64,000 nucleotides of DNA from the NCBI RefSeq assembly GCF_002224125.1, contig NZ_NCSM01000004.1, positions 124,001-188,000 of the forward strand, given 5' to 3'. The position numbers and the translations under genes were made by a program. The notes under the pieces were generated by a model. The model was not told where the DNA came from, ran no database searches, and was given only the letters and a program-made list of their open reading frames with translations. The stretch's first letter is position 1; the number at the start of each line of letters is the position of its first letter. Of this stretch, positions 32,576 to 41,300 are shown in pieces. This DNA comes from Streptomyces sp. NBS 14/10 (GTDB lineage Bacteria; Actinomycetota; Actinomycetes; Streptomycetales; Streptomycetaceae).

Positions 32576-33349
32576 ATGAAGATCGACTGGAACCGGCGTA
32601 CCTGCGCCCGGCGCGGCCACGTCACCTACGCGCCGACCGAGGACGAGCTGCGCGAGCGGCTGCGCGCCGCCACCGCGCTGGGCGAGGCCTGGCGCTGTCT
32701 GCGCTGCGGCGACTTCGCCCTCGGCGCGCCGCACGGCTCCGGCCCCGCGGCCGACGCCCCGCTCGTCACGCGCGGCAGGGCGCTGCGGGACCTGATCGTG
32801 ATGCGCTTCATCGCCGCCGAGCGGATCGTGCGCGGGCTGTTCGTGCTGCTGGCCGCCGTCGCGGTGTGGCGGTTCAGCAACAGCCGGGCCGCGGTGCACC
32901 AGCTCTTCCAGGAGGACCTGACCGTCTTCCGGCCGGTCGCGCGCCACTTCCACTACGACCTCGACCACTCGCCGGTGGTCGACACCATCCGCAAGACCTT
33001 CGAGTACCGGCACTCCACCCTCGTGATCGTGGCCGTGGCGCTGGCCGCCTACGCGGCCCTCACCCTCGTCGAGGGCGTGGGGCTGTGGCTGCTCAAGCGG
33101 TGGGCCGAGTATCTGGCGGTGGTGTCCACCGCCGCGTTCCTGCCGCTGGAGATCTACGAGCTGACCGAGAAGATCAGCTGGCTGAAGATCGCCACCTTGG
33201 TGGTCAACATCCTCGCCGTGCTCTACATCCTGTTCTCCAAGCGACTCTTCGGGCTGCGCGGCGGCCGTGCCGCGTTCGAGGCGGAGCGGCACAGCGCCTC
33301 GCTGCTGGAGGTGGAGGCCGCGGCCGATCATCCGGTCATCCGGTCTTGA
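32576..33349 (+). CDS. DUF2127 membrane protein with N-terminal Cys-rich segment
   Basis: 257 residues. An N-terminal soluble segment has CARRGHVTYAPTEDELRERL and AWRCLRCGDFALG (CxxC, a probable small zinc site), followed by four membrane helices in the DUF2127 pattern: RFIAAERIVRGLFVLLAAVAVW, TLVIVAVALAAYAALTLVEGVGLWLLKRWAEYL, LPLEIYELTEKISWLKI, and LVVNILAVLYILFSKRLFGLRGG. Starts at ATG immediately after the CapA stop (TGAGCATG), so the pair is co-transcribed. Function unknown. Confidence 0.82.
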   Translation: MKIDWNRRTCARRGHVTYAPTEDELRERLRAATALGEAWRCLRCGDFALGAPHGSGPAADAPLVTRGRALRDLIVMRFIAAERIVRGLFVLLAAVAVWRFSNSRAAVHQLFQEDLTVFRPVARHFHYDLDHSPVVDTIRKTFEYRHSTLVIVAVALAAYAALTLVEGVGLWLLKRWAEYLAVVSTAAFLPLEIYELTEKISWLKIATLVVNILAVLYILFSKRLFGLRGGRAAFEAERHSASLLEVEAAADHPVIRS

Positions 33350-33438
33350 TCATTCGCCCCGGCCGTGCGGGGGAGTGACGATACGCTCGGGCCGCGGACG
33401 AAACGCTGATGCGAGAACGGCAGGAGCTGGCGCGGGCC

Positions 33439-34377
33439 ATGAACACCGACCTGACCAACACCACATCGAGCAAGATCAACGCGGCCTTGGTGCAGGCCCG
33501 CAGGGCGATCGGCAGTCCGGCGGTCGGCATGGTGCTGACGCTGGTCATCGTCACCGATGAGGCCAACCACTACGACGCCCTCAAGGCCGCGGGCGAGGCC
33601 TCCCAGGAACACCCCTCGCGGATCCTCGTGGTGATCAAGCGGCCCGGCCGCACCCCACGTGAGCGCGGCAGCTCCCGGCTGGACGCCGAGGTGCGTGTCG
33701 GCGGTGGCGACGGCAGCGGCGAGACCGTACTGCTGCGGCTGCGCGGTGAGATCGCCCAGCACCCCGAGTCGGTGGTGCTGCCGCTGCTGCTGCCGGACGC
33801 CCCGGTCGTGGTCTGGTGGCCGGTCGACGCCCCGGACCACCCGGTCAGGGATCCGCTGGGCAGGCTGGCGCAGCGGCGGATCACCGACGCGTACGCGGTC
33901 GAGCGCCCGCTGCGGGAGCTGGCGGCCCGTGCCGCCTCGTACGCGCCCGGCGACACGGACCTGGCCTGGACCCGGCTCACGCCCTGGCGGTCCATGCTGG
34001 CAGCCGCGCTGGATCAGGCGCGGGCCGCGGTGACCTCGGCGGTGGTGGAGAGCGAGGCGGACAATCCGAGCGCCGAGCTGCTGGGGCGCTGGTTCGCGGC
34101 CCGGCTGAGGGTGCCGGTCGAGCAGGTGGTCACCGACGGGCCGGTGGTCACGGGGGTCCGGCTGCGCACCGCCGCCGGGGATATCCATATCGACCGGCCG
34201 GACGGCCCGGTGGCCACGCTGTCCATTCCGGGTCAGCCCGACCGTACCCTTGCGCTGAAGGTGCGCAGCATGGCCGAGCTGATCGCCGAGGAGCTGCGTC
34301 GGCTCGACCCCGACGAGGCGTACGCCGCCGCGCTGCGCGCCACGGTTCCGGCCGCTGGGCCCGGACAGCTCGGCTGA
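33439..34377 (+). CDS. opcA: OpcA (glucose-6-phosphate dehydrogenase assembly protein), stand-alone paralogue
   Basis: 312 residues closely following actinobacterial OpcA: DLTNTTSSKINAALVQARRAIGSPAVGMVLTLVIV (landmarks TTSSKIN and GMVLTLVIVTDE), EHPSRILVVIKR, ESVVLPLLLPDAPVVVWWP, DPLGRLAQRRITDAY, LAWTRLTPWRSMLAAALDQ and SIPGQPDRTLALK. OpcA helps assembly or activation of Zwf and is normally encoded next to tal-zwf; neither is present here, so this is likely a second, solitary copy. ATG 33439 fits the family N-terminus; an ATG 30 nt earlier is possible. Confidence 0.87.
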   Translation: MNTDLTNTTSSKINAALVQARRAIGSPAVGMVLTLVIVTDEANHYDALKAAGEASQEHPSRILVVIKRPGRTPRERGSSRLDAEVRVGGGDGSGETVLLRLRGEIAQHPESVVLPLLLPDAPVVVWWPVDAPDHPVRDPLGRLAQRRITDAYAVERPLRELAARAASYAPGDTDLAWTRLTPWRSMLAAALDQARAAVTSAVVESEADNPSAELLGRWFAARLRVPVEQVVTDGPVVTGVRLRTAAGDIHIDRPDGPVATLSIPGQPDRTLALKVRSMAELIAEELRRLDPDEAYAAALRATVPAAGPGQLG

Positions 34378-34440
34378 CCCGTCCAGGCCGTCCAGGACCC
34401 CTCCCACCAGGCACGACGGCCGATCTGAAACGATGCCCTT

Positions 34441-34461
34441 CCCTCCGCCACGGGCGGGGGG
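34441..34461 (+). terminator. Terminator-like hairpin after opcA
   Basis: CCCTCCGCC / GGCGGGGGG stem of 9 pairs (one T-G wobble) with a 3-nt loop, 64 bp after the opcA stop and upstream of the luciferase-like gene promoter (TATAGT -10 at 34493-34498). Confidence 0.6.
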
Positions 34462-34530
34462 AATAGGGGCGGCAGGTGTCACGTTCCGGGGATATAGTTG
34501 AATCGTAAACATCCTAGGAGGGTGAGACCG

Positions 34531-35628
34531 GTGCAGTTCGGGATTTTCACGGTCGGCGATGTCACGACGGACCCCACCACGGGCCGGGAGCCGACCGAGC
34601 ACGAGCGGATCAAGGCGATGGTCACCATCGCCCAGAAGGCGGAAGAGGTGGGCCTGGACGTCTTCGCGACCGGTGAGCACCACAACCGGCCGTTCGTGCC
34701 CTCGTCCCCGACCACCATGCTGGGCTGGATCGCAGCCCGCACCGAGCGGCTGATCCTGTCCACCTCCACCACGCTGATCACCACCAACGACCCGGTGAAG
34801 ATCGCCGAGGACTACGCGATGCTCCAGCACCTGGCCGACGGCCGGGTGGACCTGATGATGGGCCGCGGCAACACCGGCCCGGTCTACCCGTGGTTCGGGC
34901 AGGACATCCGCCAGGGCATCCCGCTCGCGATCGAGAACTACGCGCTGCTGCGCCGGCTGTGGCGCGAGGACGTCGTCGACTGGGAGGGCAAGTTCCGCAC
35001 CCCGCTGCAGGGCTTCACCTCCACGCCGCGGCCGCTGGACGACGTGCCTCCGTTCGTCTGGCACGGCTCCATACGCTCGCCGGAGATCGCCGAGCAGGCC
35101 GCCTACTACGGTGACGGCTTCTTCGCGAACAACATCTTCTGGCCCAAGCACCACTTCCGGAAGCTGGTGAACCTCTACCGGGAGCGGTACGCGCACTACG
35201 GGCACGGCACGCCGGAGCAGGCCATCGTCGGCCTCGGCGGGCAGGTGTTCATGCGCCGTAACTCGCAGGACGCCGTCCGTGAGTTCCGGCCGTACTTCGA
35301 CAACGCGCCCGTCTACGGCCACGGCCCCTCCCTGGAGGAGTTCACGGCCGAGACGCCGCTGACCGTCGGCAGCCCGCAGGAGGTCGTCGAGAAGACGCTG
35401 ACCTTCCGGGACACCTTCGGCGACTACCAGCGCCAGCTGTTCCTCGTCGACCACGCGGGCCTGCCGCTGAAGACGGTGCTGGAACAGCTCGACCTGCTGG
35501 GCGAGGTGGTCGAGGAGCTGCGCAAGGAGTTCGCCAAGAACCGTCCGGCCGAGGTGCCGGACGGCCCCACCCACGCGTCGCTGGTGGCCCAGCGCGACGC
35601 CAAGGCCCTCGAGGAGGTCGCACAGTGA
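34531..35628 (+). CDS. FMN-dependent luciferase-like monooxygenase (CE1758-type)
   Basis: 365 residues, bacterial luciferase fold. FGIFTVGDVTTDPTTGREPTEHERI, VFATGEHHNRPFVPSSPTTMLGWIA, RLILSTSTTLITTNDPVKIAEDYA, VDLMMGRGNTGPVYPWFG and TVGSPQEVVEKTLTFRDTFGDYQRQLFLVDHAGLP are typical of the FMN-dependent CE1758 group. GTG 34531 has a near-consensus AGGAGGGTG 8 nt upstream. Just before it lies GTTGAATCGTAAAC, a weak palindrome that could be a MarR-type site. Stop overlaps the FMN reductase start (GTGA). Substrate unknown. Confidence 0.9.
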   Translation: MQFGIFTVGDVTTDPTTGREPTEHERIKAMVTIAQKAEEVGLDVFATGEHHNRPFVPSSPTTMLGWIAARTERLILSTSTTLITTNDPVKIAEDYAMLQHLADGRVDLMMGRGNTGPVYPWFGQDIRQGIPLAIENYALLRRLWREDVVDWEGKFRTPLQGFTSTPRPLDDVPPFVWHGSIRSPEIAEQAAYYGDGFFANNIFWPKHHFRKLVNLYRERYAHYGHGTPEQAIVGLGGQVFMRRNSQDAVREFRPYFDNAPVYGHGPSLEEFTAETPLTVGSPQEVVEKTLTFRDTFGDYQRQLFLVDHAGLPLKTVLEQLDLLGEVVEELRKEFAKNRPAEVPDGPTHASLVAQRDAKALEEVAQ

Positions 35629-36296
35629 ACGATGTCGTACGGATTCCGCAGCAGGCCGGCGCCCCGCGGCCGGTGAGGCTCGCGGTCGTATCGGCCGGGC
35701 TGAGCGTGCCCTCGTCCACCCGGCTGCTGGCCGACCGGCTGGCCGAGGCCACCCGGCAGCGGCTGGCGGCGGACGGGCACGAGGTCGAGGTGCACGTGGT
35801 CGAGCTGCGCGACCTGGCCGGTGACATCGCGAACAACATGGTGGCGGGCTTCCCCTCGGGCGCCCTGGAGGAGGCGATCGAGACCGTCACCGGCGCGGAC
35901 GGGCTGATCGCGGTCACCCCGGTCTTCTCGGCCTCCTACAGCGGGCTGTTCAAGTCGTTCTTCGACGTGATCGACAACACCGCCCTGGCCGGCAAGCCGG
36001 TGCTCGCCGCCGCGACCGGCGGCACGGCGCGCCACTCGCTCGCGCTGGAGCACGCGCTGCGGCCGCTGTTCGCCTACCTGCGGGCGATCGTGCTGCCCAC
36101 CGCGGTGTACGCGGCGTCGGAGGACTGGGGCGGCTCCGGCGATCCGCTCACCGACACCCTGCCCACCCGCATCGACCGCGCGGCGGGCGAACTGGCGGAC
36201 CTGGTCGGCGGCCGCCGGGGCGCCGCGGCCCCCGAAGCCGAGGCCGAGACCGTCGTGCCGTTCGAGCAGCAACTGGCCGCTCTGCGGTCCGAATGA
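35625..36296 (+). CDS. NAD(P)H-dependent FMN reductase (CE1759-type)
   Basis: 223 residues. Flavodoxin-like: LAVVSAGLSVPSSTRLLADRL (phosphate loop), LIAVTPVFSASYSGLFKSFFDVID (flavin site), VLAAATGGTARHSLALEHALRPLFAYL, and a C-terminal PFEQQLAAL tail. It is the reductase partner of the preceding monooxygenase, coupled through GTGA. It is a paralogue of the ssuE product elsewhere in the window but belongs to a separate operon. Confidence 0.9.
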   Translation: MNDVVRIPQQAGAPRPVRLAVVSAGLSVPSSTRLLADRLAEATRQRLAADGHEVEVHVVELRDLAGDIANNMVAGFPSGALEEAIETVTGADGLIAVTPVFSASYSGLFKSFFDVIDNTALAGKPVLAAATGGTARHSLALEHALRPLFAYLRAIVLPTAVYAASEDWGGSGDPLTDTLPTRIDRAAGELADLVGGRRGAAAPEAEAETVVPFEQQLAALRSE

Positions 36297-36321
36297 CCGC
36301 TCACCTCAGGAAGGAGCTCAC

Positions 36322-36747
36322 ATGATCGACAACTTCAACAGCTACCAGCCCGACGGTGAGCCCACCGCCGACCGCTGGGTCACCGCGCTGAGCCTGTTCG
36401 ACGACAAGGAGCGCGAGGAGACCACCGCGGAGCGCTGGGAGCGGGCCGGGCTGTACTTCGAGGCGAAGCAGTACGCCGAGGCCGCCCGCCTCCTCGTCCA
36501 GGTCGTCGAGGAGGCCCCGGAGCAGACCGCCCCGCGGCTGCTGCTGGCCCGCGCCTACTACCACTCCGCGCAGCTGGGCCGCGCCGAGGAGCAGCTGCGT
36601 GAGGTGATCGCGCGTGACCCGGTCGAGCACTACGCCCATCTGATGCTGGGCCGTACGCTCCAGCGGCAGGGGCGCGCCGAGGAGGCCGGGCCATGGCTGC
36701 GGATGGCCGAGGCGTTCTCCACGGGCCAGGCGCCCGAGCTGGACTGA
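36322..36747 (+). CDS. Small TPR-repeat protein
   Basis: 141 residues, soluble. Two to three tetratricopeptide-like helical hairpins: AERWERAGLYFEAKQYAEAARLLVQVVEEAP, PRLLLARAYYHSAQLGRAEEQLREVIARDP, and AHLMLGRTLQRQGRAEEAGPWLRMAEAF (residue pattern W/L/G/A/Y/A/P). Strong RBS AAGGAGCTCAC directly before ATG. It follows the FMN reductase by 25 bp and is probably the last gene of that operon; a common conserved streptomycete arrangement. Function likely protein-protein interaction. Confidence 0.87.
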   Translation: MIDNFNSYQPDGEPTADRWVTALSLFDDKEREETTAERWERAGLYFEAKQYAEAARLLVQVVEEAPEQTAPRLLLARAYYHSAQLGRAEEQLREVIARDPVEHYAHLMLGRTLQRQGRAEEAGPWLRMAEAFSTGQAPELD

Positions 36748-36824
36748 CCGGCCTGAGCGGACAGGGCGGCGGCCGGACCTGTGGGTTCGGCCGCCGCGCC
36801 TGACAGGCGGCGCGCCCGGCAGGG

Positions 36825-36863
36825 CGGCGACGGTCCGGGGCCGACGGGCCCCGGCCGTCGCCG
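36825..36863. terminator. Bidirectional terminator between TPR and CapA genes
   Basis: Long hairpin: CGGCGACGG-T-CCGGGGCC (36825-36842) pairs with GGCCCCGG-CCGTCGCCG (36847-36863), 17 pairs with a single bulged T and a 4-nt loop, between two convergent genes. Confidence 0.8.
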
Positions 36864-36873
36864 GGGCGGGGTG

Positions 36874-38031
36874 TCAGCGGCCCATCGTGAGCCCGTCACG
36901 CGCCGCGCCCCTGCTGAGTACGGCGCGGCGGATGGTGTCCAGGGCCTCGGTGTGCCCGCCGGCGCGCGCGAGGTTGACCACCCTGATCGGGTCGTTGTCC
37001 ACGCCGTGGGGGATGAACTCCGCCTTCTTCACGGTCCACGGCTTGTCCGTGGTGGCGGGCGGGGCGAAGGTGAAGCGGGCGGCCGAGCCCATCTGGCCGC
37101 GCGGGTCGTTCATGACGCCCGCGACCTGGTCCCCCATGCCGTAGACGACCCAGGTGTCGTTCATTTTCTCGTACGCCTGGGGTATGTGGGCGTGGGTGCC
37201 GAGGATGAGATCGATGTCGTGGCGCCCGCCGTCCATCGAGGCGGTGAGTTTCTTGGCGACCGAGAGCTGGAGCTGATCCGGCGCTTCCTGCCACTCGGTG
37301 CCCCAGTGCAGGCTCACCACGACCACGTCGGCCCCGGCCCGGCGCGCGGCCCGGGCGTCCTTGACGATCTGCGCCGGGTCGATGAGGTTGACCAGCCACG
37401 GCTGGCCCTTGGGTACGGGGATGCCGTTGGTGCCGTAGCTGTAGGCGAGCTGGGCGACCGTGGCGTCACCGGCCTTCATGAGGGTCGGCATCACGTGCTC
37501 CTCGGCGGAGCGGGCCGATCCGGCGTGTCGCAGCCCGGCGCGGTCCATCGCGTCGAGGGTGCGGGTCACGCCTTCCGCGCCGGCGTCCAGCGTGTGGTTG
37601 GAGGCGGTGGAGCAGGAGTCGTAGCCGAGCTCCTTGGCGGCCTCGGCGACCTCCGGCGGGCTTTTGAAGGTCGGGTAGCCGGTGAACGGCCCGCCCGCGG
37701 CGCCGTAGACCGTCTCCATATGGCATATCGCCAGGTCGGCCCCGGAGACCACGGGCTCGGCCCCGGCGAGCATGGGTCCGAAGTTGTAGCCGTTGCCGCC
37801 CGCGTCCGTACGCGCCTGGCGGATCACCGAGTCATGGATCAGCAGGTCACCGGTGGCCACCAGGGTGAACCCCTTGGTGGGCCCGGGCTTCGCCGCGGCC
37901 GCGGTCCGGGAGGACTTCTCCCCCGATTCGGGGGTGGCGGGTATGCCGGCGGTGCACGCGGTCGCCGCGCCGAACAGCGCGGCGACCACGAGCGCGGTCC
38001 GTTGACGGGGCTCGAGAGACAACAGGCTCAC
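36874..38031 (-). CDS. CapA-family metallophosphatase-like lipoprotein
   Basis: 385 residues. N-terminal signal with ALVVAALFGAATAC as likely lipobox (Cys about residue 24), then a Ser/Ala linker and the CapA domain: LVATGDLLIHDSVIRQ, AICHMETVYG, STASNHTLDAGAEGVTRTLDAM, VVVSLHWGTEWQEAPD, LILGTHAHIPQAYE, WVVYGMGDQVAG. The GTG at 38031 gives a proper signal peptide; longer upstream reading lacks a start with RBS. Function in envelope polymer metabolism is possible; it shares only the domain with the cytoplasmic CapA at 31434. Confidence 0.87.
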   Translation of the reverse strand: MSLLSLEPRQRTALVVAALFGAATACTAGIPATPESGEKSSRTAAAAKPGPTKGFTLVATGDLLIHDSVIRQARTDAGGNGYNFGPMLAGAEPVVSGADLAICHMETVYGAAGGPFTGYPTFKSPPEVAEAAKELGYDSCSTASNHTLDAGAEGVTRTLDAMDRAGLRHAGSARSAEEHVMPTLMKAGDATVAQLAYSYGTNGIPVPKGQPWLVNLIDPAQIVKDARAARRAGADVVVVSLHWGTEWQEAPDQLQLSVAKKLTASMDGGRHDIDLILGTHAHIPQAYEKMNDTWVVYGMGDQVAGVMNDPRGQMGSAARFTFAPPATTDKPWTVKKAEFIPHGVDNDPIRVVNLARAGGHTEALDTIRRAVLSRGAARDGLTMGR

Positions 38032-38396
38032 CTCACGCTCACATGGGCCAAATAGGTGGATAGTCGTATTTATGTGCGTGTGGGAGTCCGTCTGAGTCGC
38101 GACAGCGCCGGGCTTCACCGGAACGGCCGACGAAACGCACCCGATGGGCCCACACCGCTACGCCGCCGGGGCGAGCGCCGCAGTGTGCCGCCGACGTGTC
38201 GCCGAGGCGTGTCGACGGCGTGTCGCCGGGGCGGGGGCGGGACGCGGAGCCGGGTGCGCGGCGGTCGCGGCGGTTCGTTAAGGCCGACAGTTGCCATTGC
38301 AGCGAACTGCCAGGCCATTCGGCCGCATTACGGCCCTACACTCGGGAAACCACACCGGAAATCGGCAGCCTACTTATCGAGGAGGCCAGACCCCTC
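38032..38396. promoter_or_regulatory. Divergent region between capA-like gene and the NRPS
   Basis: 365 bp with no gene I can support. The CapA side (38040-38095) is AT-rich (GTCGTATTTATGTGCG-like) and probably carries its promoter. Toward the NRPS a -10-like TACACT (38337-38342) and a GGAGG (38381-38385) 11 nt before ATG 38397 are seen. I found no iron-box (TTAGGTTAGGCTAACCTAA-type) motif. Confidence 0.45.
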
Positions 38397-41300
38397 ATGC
38401 CCGCCAATGGCCCCGCCCCGGGGATTCCGCTTGCCGCTCAGCGCGAATTCTGGATCGCCCACTCCCTGCGCCCGGACAGCGCCGCCTACAACATCGGCGA
38501 ATATATCGAGATACGCGGCCGACTCCGTTTCGATTTATTCGAGTCCGCCCTGCGCCACGCCTTCGCCGAATGCGCGGCGCTCGCGGTGCGGTTCATCGCG
38601 GACGAGGCCGGTCCGCGCTGGGCCGTCAAGGGACGCGACGACTTCCCGCTCGTCCGCGTCGACCTGACGGCCGAAGCGGACCCGCGCGCCGCCGCCGAGC
38701 GATGGATGGCGGAATTCTTGGCCAGGCCGGTTCCGCTGCCGGACGGTGAGCTGGTCGCCTACGCGGTGATCCAGTTGGCGGACGATCTCTATTACTGGTG
38801 CAGCCGATATCACCACATTCTCGTCGACGGATTCAGCGGACCGCTTATCGCGCACCGAGTGGCGGGGGTCTACTCGGCGCTGGACGCGGGCGAGGAAATA
38901 CCGCCGAGCCCCTTCGGTGATTTCGGCGGACTGCTCGCCGAGGAAGCGGAATACCGCGCTTCGGAGGCGTTCGTCCGGGACCGTGACTACTGGCTCGAGA
39001 AATTACGCGACCTTCCGGAACCCGTTTCCCTGACCCGCCGGCACGCGCCCGCCTCCGGTTTCACCAGGGCCTCGGACCGCCTGTCGCCCCAGGATCTGCT
39101 CGCCCTGGACCGCGTCTGCGAGCGGGCCAGAATCCATCGCTCCGCGATGCTCTTCGCCCTGGCCGCGCTGTATCTGCACCGGATGACCGGGGAGCCGGAA
39201 GTGGTGCTCGGGCTCGTCGTCGCGGCCCGCACCACCCCGGCCGCCAGGATCACCCCCGCCGTCCTGTCCAACGTCCTGCCCGTCCGGCTGTCCCCGCGCC
39301 CGGAGATGACCGTCGAGGAGCTGGCGCGCACCGCCCAGAAGGCGATGCGGTCAGCCCTGGCCCACCAGCGCTACCGCGCGGCCGACATGGCGCGCCTGGT
39401 CTCGCAGGACGACCAGCCCGCCCGGCTGTACTCGATGATCGTCAACATTATGTCGTTCGACTACGACCTGCGGTTCGGCCCGCACCCCGCCGTCGCGCAC
39501 AACCTGTCCACCGGCCCCGTCGAGGACCTGGCGCTCGCCTTCACCGACCACCTGGACGGCCGGGGCCTCACGGTCGACCTGGACGCCAATGCCGCCGTAT
39601 GGGGCGGCGCCGAGGCGCGGGGCCACGGCGCGCGGATCTCCTGCCTGCTGAGGACCGTCGCGGCCGGCGGCAGCGGCATGTCGCTCGCCGAGGTCCCCCT
39701 GCTCTCCGACCGCGAACGGGGCTCCCTGCTGCGCAAGGCCACCGAGGCGGCCGTGGTGGTGCCCGACGCCACGGCGGACGAGCTCTACGAGCGGCAGGCC
39801 CGGCTCCACCCCGACCACCCCGCCGTGCTCTCCGGTTCCGCCGAGCTCTCGTACGCCGAACTCAACACACGGGCCAACCGGCTGGCGCGGGCGCTCATCG
39901 AGCGCGGCGTCGGCCCCGAGACACCGGTCGCGCTCACGCTCCAGCGGTCCGTCGAGTTCGTCGTCGCGGTCCTCGCCGTCTGGAAGGCGGGCGGCGCCTT
40001 TCTGCCGGTCGACCCGCACTATCCGCCCGCGCGCGTCGAGTTCATGCTCTCCGACGCGCGGCCCGCGCTGACGGTGACGACCACGGCCCATGCGCGGACC
40101 GTCGGACACCTGCCGGGCGACCGGCTGCTCCTGGACGCCCCCGAGACCGTCCGCGACCTGGCCGGCCGCGACCCCGCGGACGTACGGGACGAGGAGCGGC
40201 ACGCGCCGCTCGACCCGCGCCACCCCGCGTATGTGGTCTATACGTCCGGGTCCACCGGTACGCCCAAGGGGGTCGTGGTGACCCACGCGGGCCTGCCGAG
40301 CCTGGTGCACACCCAGCGCACCCGGTTCGGCGTCGGGCCCCGCTCCCGGGTCCTGCAGTTCGCCTCGCCGAGCTTCGACTCCGCGGTCTGGGAGCTGACC
40401 GCGGCGCTGCTGTCCGGCGGCTGCCTGGTCATCGGCGCCGACGGCACGCCGCCCGCCGGCCCCGAACTGCCCGAGCTGATCACCGGCCTCGGCGTCACAC
40501 ACGCCGTGCTGCCGCCCGCCGTGCTGGCGAGCCTGGACCGCGGCACCCTCCCGGCCGGGCTCAGGCTGATGTCGGTGGGCGAGGCGCTGCCGCCGGCGCT
40601 GGCGGCCGACTGGGCCGCCGACACCGTCCTGCTCAACGGCTACGGCCCGACCGAGGCCACCATCTGCGCGGCCATGAGCGGCCCGCTCGGCGGCGAGGGC
40701 ACACCCCCGATCGGCAGCTCCGCCGCCAACGCCGCCGCGTACGTACTCGACGCCGCCCTGCGCCCGGTCCCCGTCGGCACGGTCGGCGAACTCTGGCTGA
40801 GCGGGCCCGGGCTGGCCAGGGGCTATCTGAACCGGCCCGGCCAGACCGCGCAGCGGTTCGTCGCCAACCCCTACGGCCCGCCCGGGTCACGGCTGTACCG
40901 CACCGGCGACCTGGTGCGGCGACGCGAGGAGGACCAGCAGTTGGAGTACGTGGGGCGCGCCGACGGACAGGTCAAGGTGCGGGGCCTGCGGATCGAGGTC
41001 GGCGAGATCGAAGCCGTGCTGGCGGGCCATCCGGCGGTCCGGCGGGCCGTGGTGACGGCCGACGAGATCCGCCCCGGCGCCACCCGGCTGCTGGCCCATG
41101 TCCTCCCCGAGCCGGACACCGGCCACGCCACGGCCGCCGCGCTCCCGGCCGAGCTCATGGCCCGAGCCAAGAGCGGGCTGCCGGACTTCATGGTGCCCGC
41201 GCAGATCGTCCTGGTGGACCAGCTGCCGCTGAGCCCCAACGGCAAACTCGACCGGGCCGCGCTCCCGAAGCCCCGGCCGGCCGAGGACACCGGACACCGG

